Shown here: piece after piece, positions 29,933-37,900 of the stretch
Layout: each line of letters starts with the position of its first letter
Position numbering within the stretch: the first letter of the stretch is position 1
Source: Polyangiaceae bacterium
Lineage (GTDB): Bacteria > Myxococcota_A > Polyangia > Polyangiales > Polyangiaceae
Direction: 5' to 3'
Assembly (NCBI GenBank): GCA_019637265.1
Contig: JAHBVY010000002.1
Location: 124,001-188,000 of the forward strand
Length of the DNA stretch: 64,000 nucleotides
Translations under genes and position numbers: made by a program
Notes under the pieces: generated by a model
What the model was told of the DNA's origin: nothing
Databases searched by the model: none
The model's input: the letters and a program-made list of their open reading frames with translations, nothing else

Positions 29933-32442
29933 CCCAGCCGGCGGACCCCAGCGGCGCCGAGGAGCGCGCGAGCGGCGTCGCCCTACGCATCGGCGCGGCG
30001 CTGGCGTTCATCGCCGTCCATTGCTTTCGGCGGCCGCTCCAGGCGCTGCTGGCCGTGGTGCTGGTGCTGGCGGCGGCAGGCTACGGTGTTTCCAAGCTGA
30101 AAATCGATCCGGACATCGCCGAGCTCTTGCCGCCCAGCTATGAGAGCGTGCAAGACCTGGAGACGCTGAAGCAGCGCTTCGGCGGGGTGGGCTACGTGGT
30201 GCTGCTGCTCGACGGCGGCACCCCGGAGGCGCGGCGCGCCGTCGCGAAGGGGCTGGCGCCAGAGCTCGCCGCGCTGCCAAGCGTCTCCTACGTGGAGGTA
30301 GAGCGCCCAGCTGCCTACCTGCGCTCCAAGGCGCTGTGGCTGTTCGAGGTGGACGACCTGCGCGAGCTCGAGCGGCGCGTCCGCATCCGCTACCACTACG
30401 ACATCGAGCGCTCCTTCCTCGACCTCGACGATCGGGCGCCGCCCAGCGTGAAGGTGGATGACCTGGTGGCGAAGCTCGAGGCGCGCTTCGGGGGGCTCCA
30501 GGGGGGCGATGACGCGCCCTCGACTTACTACGAGGACGCCTCACGCCTGGCGGTGTTCGTGCGCCCGACGGAGCTCGCCTCCAACCTCGACTTCTCGCGG
30601 CGCGTGGTGGCGGAGGTGGAGCAGGTCGCCGCCAAGAGCGCTGCCCTCACGGCGCACCCCGAGGTGCGCTTCGAGCTCACGGGTCGCTACAAGAAGCGGG
30701 TCGACTTGCAGGAGGTGCTCGCGAGCGATCTGCGGCTCACCTCCATCGTCTCGATCTTGCTGGTGGCGGGCTACCTCGCGCTGCACTTCCGGCGCTGGAC
30801 GGCGATCGTGCTGCTCATCATCCCGCTGAACGCGGGGCTGCTCTTGGCGTACGGCCTGGCGGCGGCGACGTTCGGCAGCCTGAACATCCTCACCACCTTC
30901 CTCGGCGCCATCTTGGTGGGGATCGGGGTGGACAGCGGCATCCACATCCTGGGCAGGGTGCATGAGGTGGCGGCGGGCGGCGCCTCTCAGGAGGAGGCGG
31001 TGCGCGTCGCCTTCCGCGACGCCGGGCGTGTGTCCCTCGCGGCCATGCTCACCACCGCCGCGGCCTTCATGTGCCTCACGGTGACGGATTTCCGCGCCTT
31101 CCGTGAGTTCGGGGTGCTCACCGCCGCGGGCGTGCTGCTGGTCTTCCTCTGCTACCTCTTCATGCTCCCGGCGCTCATTAGCTTGGCTGACCGTACCCGG
31201 CTCACGCGGCACCGCGCGGCGGCCGCGAGCCTCCCCGGCACCGGCTGGCTCGGCCGGCGGGCGCGGCTGGTGGTGCCGGTGATGGGCCTCGCGGCGTTGA
31301 TCTTCGCCGGCCTCTCGGCGCGGGTGCACTTCGACTCCGACTTCTCACGCCTGGACGACGCCGACCTCCCGAGCTTCCGGCTGGACCGTCAGGTGACCGA
31401 GCTGCTCGGGCGCTCCCAGACGCCGCTCGTGGCCTTCCCAGAGAACGACAGCCAGGCCACCCAAGCCGCGGAGGTCGCGCGGGAGCGCATGCGCCAGGCG
31501 GGCACGCTGGCCACCATCGGTGAGGTGGTGACGCTCTCCGAGCTGGTGCCGCCCGACGTCGAGGCCCGCGCGCCCTACGTCACCTCGGTCCAGAAGATGC
31601 TCTCCCGCATCGCGCGCGGCGATCAACGGGAGGAGCTGCTCCGCTCCTTCCCCGACCTGGACGCCCTGATCGAGGCGACCGCCCCCACCAAGGAGAGCCT
31701 CCCCGAGAGCCTGCGTCAGGTGCTGACGCCCCAAGACGGCGAGGCCGCCACGCCGCTGATGTTGCTCTACCCGAGCGTGTCTTTGTCGGACGCCGAGGCC
31801 GTGCGCCGCACCGCCGATCAGGTGCGCCACCTGAGCCTCGAGTCGGGGGAGGTGGTGCGCACCGCGGGTGAGCCGATCATCCTGGCGGACATCCTGAAGC
31901 TGATCGCTCAAGACGGCCCGCGCATCCTGCTCCTGACCCTGGTGTTCATCTTCGTGTTCCTGCGGCTCACCCTGGGCAGTTTCCGCATGGCAACGCTCGC
32001 CACCGTCCCCGCCGTGCTGACGCTGCTCGTCACCGCCGGCGCCGTGGCGGCGTTCGGGCTGTCCTTGAACATGCTGAACATCATCATCTTGCCCATCTTG
32101 CTGGGCATCGGCGTCGATGATGGCGCGCACCTCTTGGCGCGCATCGAGGCCGGGGAGCCGCTGCCCGTGGTGTGGCGCCACACCGGCGCTGACGTGGGCG
32201 GCGCCATCCTCACGGATGCCTTCGGCTTCGGTGCCCTGGCGCTGGCGGCGCACCCGGGGCTCGCGAGCCTGGGTCAGGTCGCGCTGATCGGCCTCGCCGC
32301 CAACTTCCTCATCTGCGTGGTGCTGCTGCCCGCCGTGCTCAGCCTCGTGCCCTTGGTGCGCGTGCGAGCGGCCGCCAGCGCCACGCTGAACGACACCGAG
32401 GTGTCTGCTGACGGCGTCCTCACTCACCGGAGAACTCCATGA
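29929..32442 (+). CDS. MMPL/RND-family lipid exporter (HpnN-like)
   Basis: Proton-driven transporter that moves hydrophobic lipids across the cell envelope. 837 residues from GTG 29929. Two repeats, each a large periplasmic loop followed by membrane helices: helix 1 near 35, loop about 60-260, helices 270-430 (NILTTFLGAILVGIGVDSGI, AAMLTTAAAFMCLTVTDF); then helix about 445, loop 465-655 and helices 655-810 (LNIIILPILLGIGVDDGAHL). GIGVDSG and GIGVDDG carry the transmembrane Asp residues used for proton coupling. Overlaps both neighbours by four bases. HpnN exports hopanoids, but here the neighbours favour a polar phospholipid or sphingolipid. Confidence 0.88.
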   Translation: MTQPADPSGAEERASGVALRIGAALAFIAVHCFRRPLQALLAVVLVLAAAGYGVSKLKIDPDIAELLPPSYESVQDLETLKQRFGGVGYVVLLLDGGTPEARRAVAKGLAPELAALPSVSYVEVERPAAYLRSKALWLFEVDDLRELERRVRIRYHYDIERSFLDLDDRAPPSVKVDDLVAKLEARFGGLQGGDDAPSTYYEDASRLAVFVRPTELASNLDFSRRVVAEVEQVAAKSAALTAHPEVRFELTGRYKKRVDLQEVLASDLRLTSIVSILLVAGYLALHFRRWTAIVLLIIPLNAGLLLAYGLAAATFGSLNILTTFLGAILVGIGVDSGIHILGRVHEVAAGGASQEEAVRVAFRDAGRVSLAAMLTTAAAFMCLTVTDFRAFREFGVLTAAGVLLVFLCYLFMLPALISLADRTRLTRHRAAAASLPGTGWLGRRARLVVPVMGLAALIFAGLSARVHFDSDFSRLDDADLPSFRLDRQVTELLGRSQTPLVAFPENDSQATQAAEVARERMRQAGTLATIGEVVTLSELVPPDVEARAPYVTSVQKMLSRIARGDQREELLRSFPDLDALIEATAPTKESLPESLRQVLTPQDGEAATPLMLLYPSVSLSDAEAVRRTADQVRHLSLESGEVVRTAGEPIILADILKLIAQDGPRILLLTLVFIFVFLRLTLGSFRMATLATVPAVLTLLVTAGAVAAFGLSLNMLNIIILPILLGIGVDDGAHLLARIEAGEPLPVVWRHTGADVGGAILTDAFGFGALALAAHPGLASLGQVALIGLAANFLICVVLLPAVLSLVPLVRVRAAASATLNDTEVSADGVLTHRRTP

Positions 32443-33710
32443 ATCAGAGCGAACTCGTGGCCCTGGAGGTCGTAGATGGGCTCCTCACGCCGGGCGGCTT
32501 GTCCCCCACGGCGCGCGTGCTCGGCGCGGTCAGCCCGGCGCTCTTGCTCCTCTTCTACCTCGTCATCGCCTACCTCGTGTTCCGCTTCACGAAGTCGGGG
32601 CGCGACTACACCGACGCCGAGGTGAAAGATCGCAAGACGGGGCTCTCCACGCCGGGGGTCCGCGTGTTCTTCTCGTGGCTGATGCGCCCGTGGTTCTCGC
32701 TGCTGGTGCGCGCTGATTTTCCGCCCAATGCCATCACCACGGTCTCCCTCGGCATCTCCCTCGCGGCGGGCGTGGCGCTGGCGGCGGGTCGCTTCGCGCT
32801 CGGCGGTTGGCTGTTCGCGTTGGCCGGCGCCTGTGACTTCTTCGATGGGCGCCTCGCGCGGATGAAGAACATCGCCTCGCCTCAGGGCGCGGCTTTGGAC
32901 AGTGTGGTTGACCGTTATTCGGAGTCCGCCGTGCTGATGGGCCTGGCGTGGTACTACCGCGACACCTGGGTGTTGTTCCCGGCGCTGCTCGCCCTGGTGG
33001 GCTCCTTGCTGGTGCCCTACGTGCGCGCCAAGGCAGAGGCGCTGTCCGTACCGCTCCAAGAGGTGGGCTGGCTCCAGCGCCCGGAGCGGGTGGCGCTGCT
33101 CGCTTCGACGACGGCCCTGGCGCCGATCCTCGAGGTGATCATCAACCCGGGGAACCCGCGGCCGCTCCACTGGCTCACCGTGCTGGGTCTGTTGATCCTG
33201 GGGGTGGGCACGCAGATCACGGCGGCGCAGCGCACCCACAAGCTGGTGAAGCTGCTCGCACCCACGCCGCCTTCGGGTTGCCCAGCGCCGAAGCCGGTCA
33301 GTCAGCTGCGGGTGCTCTCGTCGAGCGGCCTCGCGACCGCCTCGGACATGGGGCTCGTGGCCTTCTTGGTGTGGGTGTTCAGCGGCGGCGCGTCGTTGCC
33401 CGTGGCCACCGCCGCGGGCTGCCTGCTCGGCGCCTTGGTCAACTTCACGCTCAATCGCTACTGGGCGTTCCAGGCCACAGAGGGCTCCATCATGGGTCAG
33501 GCGCGGCGCTACACCATCGCCTCCCTCACCAGCGCGGCGCTCAACGCCGGCGGCGTGGCGGTGGTCGCCCTGTTGCCGAACGTGCCGGACGCCATCGCCT
33601 GGCTGCTGGTGCGCGGCACCGTGTTCGGGGTGTGGACGCTGCCGCTCTACCGCACCTACGTCTTCGAGCAGGTCAGCTTCCGGCCGCTGGTCGAGCAGCG
33701 GAGCGCCTGA
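32439..33710 (+). CDS. CDP-alcohol phosphatidyltransferase fused to a GtrA-like domain
   Basis: Makes a phospholipid-type bond between a CDP-activated lipid and an alcohol such as inositol phosphate, or vice versa. 423 residues. The N-terminal enzyme domain (about 75-275) has the complete CDP-AP signature CDFFDGRLAR...GAALDSVVD: Asp133, Asp136, Gly137, Ala140, Arg141, Gly150, Asp154 and Asp158. A GtrA domain follows (about 285-415, four helices, NFTLNRYWAF), usually involved in polyprenyl-linked sugar flipping. Starts with ATGA overlap on the MMPL gene. The 3' end was duplicated in tandem (repeat from 33692), placing the stop inside the repeat unit. Alcohol acceptor unknown; phosphatidylinositol-phosphate-type synthesis is the best guess. 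Confidence 0.88.
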   Translation: MNQSELVALEVVDGLLTPGGLSPTARVLGAVSPALLLLFYLVIAYLVFRFTKSGRDYTDAEVKDRKTGLSTPGVRVFFSWLMRPWFSLLVRADFPPNAITTVSLGISLAAGVALAAGRFALGGWLFALAGACDFFDGRLARMKNIASPQGAALDSVVDRYSESAVLMGLAWYYRDTWVLFPALLALVGSLLVPYVRAKAEALSVPLQEVGWLQRPERVALLASTTALAPILEVIINPGNPRPLHWLTVLGLLILGVGTQITAAQRTHKLVKLLAPTPPSGCPAPKPVSQLRVLSSSGLATASDMGLVAFLVWVFSGGASLPVATAAGCLLGALVNFTLNRYWAFQATEGSIMGQARRYTIASLTSAALNAGGVAVVALLPNVPDAIAWLLVRGTVFGVWTLPLYRTYVFEQVSFRPLVEQRSA

Positions 33711-33860
33711 TTCCGCCGTTCGCCCCATGGCAGCGACACCGACGGCACCACCCAACGCCCGTACGAGCAGCAGAGCACCTGATTCCGCCGTTCGCCCCAT
33801 GGCAGCGACACCAACGGCACCACCCAACGCCCGTACGAGCAGCAGAGCACCTGATTCCGC
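33692..33860 (+). repeat. 72-bp tandem repeat including the end of the phosphotransferase gene
   Basis: GAGCGCCTGATTCCG (33701), GAGCACCTGATTCCG (33773) and again at 33845: two full units and a partial third, period exactly 72. Each unit contains CGAGCAGCxGAGCxCCTGA, the last codons and stop of the gene, and CGCCCCATGGCAGCGACACC. The duplication therefore started inside the coding sequence. Confidence 0.9.
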
Positions 33861-33939
33861 AGGGAAACGACTAAGGGGACGAATGCGTCAGGGGAACTGA
33901 CTCGACTCAGGCGCCGGGAGCCTAGCCCGGACGAGCGCG

Positions 33940-33969
33940 GGGCTCGGGGGTCGGACGGCACCGCACCGG
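33940..33969 (+). repeat. G-rich intergenic repeat copy
   Basis: GGGCTCGGGGGTCGGACGG then CACCGCACCGG, plus orientation, six bases before the stop of the next minus-strand gene. Confidence 0.7.
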
Positions 33970-33974
33970 GGTGA

Positions 33975-34832
33975 CTACCGCGCGGTCAGCTTGCTGCGGA
34001 TGGCTTCGAGGCGGGCGCGCACCGCCTCATCGCTGACGATGACCGAGGTCTCGGCGACGATCTGCCGAGTGCGCTGAGACTTGGGGAAGCGCTCTGCGTG
34101 GCGCTCGAGCAGCTTCAGCGCCTGCTCGCGCTCCGTGGCGGAGCCGGCGCGGATGTAGCCCGCCAGGCGCAGCAGCGTGTCGCGCTCGGCGCCAAAGTAC
34201 TGGGTACTGGCGCCGAGCACGGGGTCGCGATCTCGCGCCTCGCCGTGCTTCGCGTGCTGAATGATCTCCTTGATGCCGTCCTTGCTGTGATCGTGGTCGG
34301 CGCTGCCGCTGGGCGCTGCGCTGCCGCTGGGCGCTACGCTGCCACTCGGTGCGGCGACCTTACCGTCACCATGGCCAGCGTGCGGATCCGCGCCGGGCGC
34401 GCTGCCACTCGGTGCCGCGCTACCGCCGGGCGCCGTGCCGCCGCTCGGATTCGAGTTCAGCACCAGGCGCTGGACGTACGCCAGCTCCAGCTGGGTGGCC
34501 GCGTGAGCGGTGGCGCGCGCGGCCTCGGCAGCCAGCGTGAGGTGCTGCTCCGAAGCGACGTCCTTCGCCTCCGCCTCCTCGAGCTCCTGACGCTTCTTCA
34601 CCGCCTCTCGACAGGCAGACGCCACGGAGGGCACCAGCTCCTCGCAGTCAGGCAGCGGTGGAAGCGTGGCCCAGCGCGTCTTCCAGTCCGCGCGCAGCGC
34701 CGGGAGCGAATACGGGGCCACCGAAGACCCCTTCGGCGCGGGCGCCTCTGTCTCCTGGGGCGAGTCGCAGGCCGCCGCCAGCACCAGCGACACCAAGCCC
34801 AACGACACGCAGCTCACTCGTCCTCGAACCAT
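33975..34832 (-). CDS. Hypothetical lipoprotein with Gly/Ser/Pro and His/Asp-rich linker
   Basis: Unknown function. About 285 residues from ATG 34832; the lipobox LVLAAAC gives lipidation at about Cys22. A helical region (about 45-130, coiled-coil-like KKRQELEEAEAKDVASEQ) precedes a low-complexity segment of GSAAPSGSA-type hexapeptides interrupted by DPHAGHGDG and DHDHSKDG, a possible metal-binding site. The C-terminal helical domain (LLRLAGYIRAGSATEREQAL, LLERHAERFPKSQRTRQIV) resembles TPR-like repeats. It follows the giant metalloprotease by 76 bases on the same strand, so they may be co-expressed surface lipoproteins. Confidence 0.7.
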   Translation of the reverse strand: MVRGRVSCVSLGLVSLVLAAACDSPQETEAPAPKGSSVAPYSLPALRADWKTRWATLPPLPDCEELVPSVASACREAVKKRQELEEAEAKDVASEQHLTLAAEAARATAHAATQLELAYVQRLVLNSNPSGGTAPGGSAAPSGSAPGADPHAGHGDGKVAAPSGSVAPSGSAAPSGSADHDHSKDGIKEIIQHAKHGEARDRDPVLGASTQYFGAERDTLLRLAGYIRAGSATEREQALKLLERHAERFPKSQRTRQIVAETSVIVSDEAVRARLEAIRSKLTAR

Positions 34833-34908
34833 CACGACTCTCCACAAAACGCGCTCGGCCCAGGCGTGCTACCACGCCCGGGCCGATCGCGACCGCTACA
34901 GCGCTGAC

Positions 34909-37900
34909 TCAGCCGCCGTAGATCCCCTTCATGCTCGGGTCAGCGAGACCGAAGTCGCGCATCGCCTGACGAATGAAGCTGGGGATCGAGGCGTAGTCGT
35001 GCAGCTTGAGGCACGCCGCGCTGCTGTCACACGCCCCACCACCGCGCAGCTGAGGCTGCCCGCTGGCGTCGAGCGTCGGCACGTACCAGGTGACGCCGTT
35101 GTGAGTCACGGGCGTCGTGACGTACGCCACGTTCAAGAGCTCGTTGGCGTACTCCAAGATGCGCGCCGCGATGCCGCGCTGCACCGTCTTGCAAGCCGGT
35201 GTCCCTGACGTGTTGCTACCGAAGCAGAAGTTCTCCGTGCCGTAGGTGCGAGCGACGAACACCTCACCCGTGGGCATGTGGAACTCGATGCGGTTCTCGA
35301 AGCCGGGGTCAGTGTCCGCCCCGATCGCCCAGATCCCCATCTGATCCAACCAGCGGCGCTTCTGGTTCTCTGGCAGGTAGACCAAGGTCCACGCGATCAG
35401 GAACTTCTGCTGCTCCCAGCCCACCTGCGGGTCGAGGGCGCGCATCACGCTCGGGGCGTTCGGCTTGAACTTCGAGCCGTCCACACCGTAGCCCGAGCAC
35501 ACCATCGTGCCCTTGTTCGAGAAGCACACCTCGGGGGTGTCAGGCCACCAGCTCACCCAACCGAGCGGCTGCTTCGGGTAACCCTGGGAGTCCACGTCGG
35601 GGCGCCCCTGAGAGGTCGCCGCCACGCGAGCACCCGTGACCCAACTGTCGCCGGTCAGGTGGTTCGCGAGCCAACGACGGTAACCATCGGGGAACAGGTC
35701 CGCGAGGGAGACCGCGCGCCAGCGCGCGTCGGTGAAGTCACTGAGCGAGCTGCTGATGAAGTTGTCGACCGACTCGGTCATCAGCATCGTGGTGTAGACC
35801 TTGTCGTAGTACGAGCCGGCGTTCAGGGTGAACTCCGAGTCGTACTCGCCGCGGTCCCGAGACAGCGCGTTGTTCACGCGCTTGCCACCGATACCCACCG
35901 CATCCCAGAAGCCCTGAGCGCCGTCGGGGACCAACAGAGGACCCGTGGTGCTGTTCTCGTTGGCCACCATCGCTTCCATGACGTTGGCGATCCCGAAGCT
36001 GCCTGGCTCCTCGTGCACACCCACGTTCGGGCGCTGCATCTGCCGCGTGAAGTGATCGAAGGCGAGCCCCGACGCGAGCATGATGTCGTGCCACTTCAGC
36101 ACATCCACGTAGAGCGAGAACGCACCCGGCTGCAGGTTCTGGATGTTGTTGTAGATGAGCCCGATGCCCTTGGCGCCATCGCGCATCTTCGTGTTGTACC
36201 GGTTGAGGACACGGTTGGCCGCGCTCCGCACGGTGAACGTGGACCGGTTACGCCGGTAGTTGTCGAAGATGTGCCGCAGCTCCTGCTCCGAGATGAAGAA
36301 CTCGAACAGCTCGTAAGGATCCGCGCCCTGGTCGTGACGGTACACCGCCACGTTGCCGAGGTCAGCCCAACGATCCGTCGCGAACCCATAGGGGAAGCGC
36401 GTGCGGCTCTTCTTGTCGTAGTACGGGCCGACACCACCACCCTGTGACGCAGGATCGCTCGGGTCACCACCACCGCCACGGAGGTCCTCGTAGGCGACGT
36501 AGGCGACCTTTCGGGTCTTGCAGCGGCTGTAGTTGCCGTTGACCTGCACCAACATGCCGTCGATCACTGGATCCCAGCGGCCGAGCGTCGCCTCGTCCCA
36601 ATGCGCTGGACGGTAGTCCTCGATACTGACGTCACGACAATCGTCGATCAGCTTGTACGCGCGGTTCAGCTGCGAGTAGTGGATGATGTTCAGGTTGTTC
36701 GGGAAGTCCTGGATGTCCGTCTGGTACTGGTAGCCGAGGATGCCGCCGAACGAGTCCAGGATGGTCTCGTTGATGGCGCCCGCGAGCGGGGTACCGCGCC
36801 GGAACTCGTTGTCCGCGAACACCGAGGCGGTGTCGCCGTAGAACATCCTCGTGGCGTGGAAGTCGTAAGACCCCAAGCCCAGGAAGTCCTGACTGTAGTC
36901 GCCCGCGTAGTCCATGATGGACGAGTGGGTCCACATCTGGATCAGGTTGTCCTGCTCCTCCTGAGTGACCGGATCGAAGTAGCGCGGGCCCACGCAGTTC
37001 GCCGCCGCGGCATCACCCTCGGCCAAGTCGGTGCACTCGTTCGTGACGGTGCCGTTCTTGGTGCGGAGCTGCCAGTACTGCGGGCGGTAGTTGAACGCGT
37101 TGGACGAGCTCACGAAGTTGTGACGCAGCCCGAAGGTGTGCCCCATCTCGTGGGCCATGACGGAGAAGTGCATCTTCTGCGCCAGGTACCTCGCCATCCT
37201 TTGAGCGCGCTCGTGCTGCGTCGCCGCGTCGTCTTCTCTGTTGAACGCGCCGAACTTCTCCTGCAGCTTCTTCGAGACGCCGGCCATCGCCGTGGGAGAC
37301 GGCGCGAAGCTGTCCCCGTGCAGCATGCAAGCACCGCGCGACGCGAGGCCGAGCTCCCGCATGTGATCGAGATCACGGTAGAGCGTCGGGTTGATGCGAC
37401 CGCGCAGCGGTGACGCCAGATCGCCCAGCATCCCCGGGGGCATCCCCGTCACCCCCGCCAGCTGCTGCATGGCCGGGTTGATGAGGGCCGCCTCCGTCTC
37501 CGTCCCGTACGCGGACTGCATGCGGGCGAAGTAGGTGTTCTTCATCGCCGAGGGCGTGCCCGTGGAGGCCTTGATCTGGGTGATCTCACGGACCTTGTCC
37601 AGGTTGGCCTTGGTGAGCCTCGGCAGCTCGCTCACGGGGCGCTGCACCACCAGCCCCGTCTCGATGTCGCGCCCGTAGGCCTTGATCAGCTGCTCATGGC
37701 GCGCGTCGCGCTCCGAGCGGGTCATGGTGCCCAGCGCGCCCTTGCCCGCGTTCTCCACGGCCAGCGCGTAGTCCCTCACGAACTTGCCGTCCGTGATGTC
37801 CTGCACGCTGAGCTCGCCCGCGATGAAGCGCGAGACGTCCACCACCGACTGACTGATCTGGTCCGTGGGCCAGGACCACACGTTGATGCTGGCGCTGATG

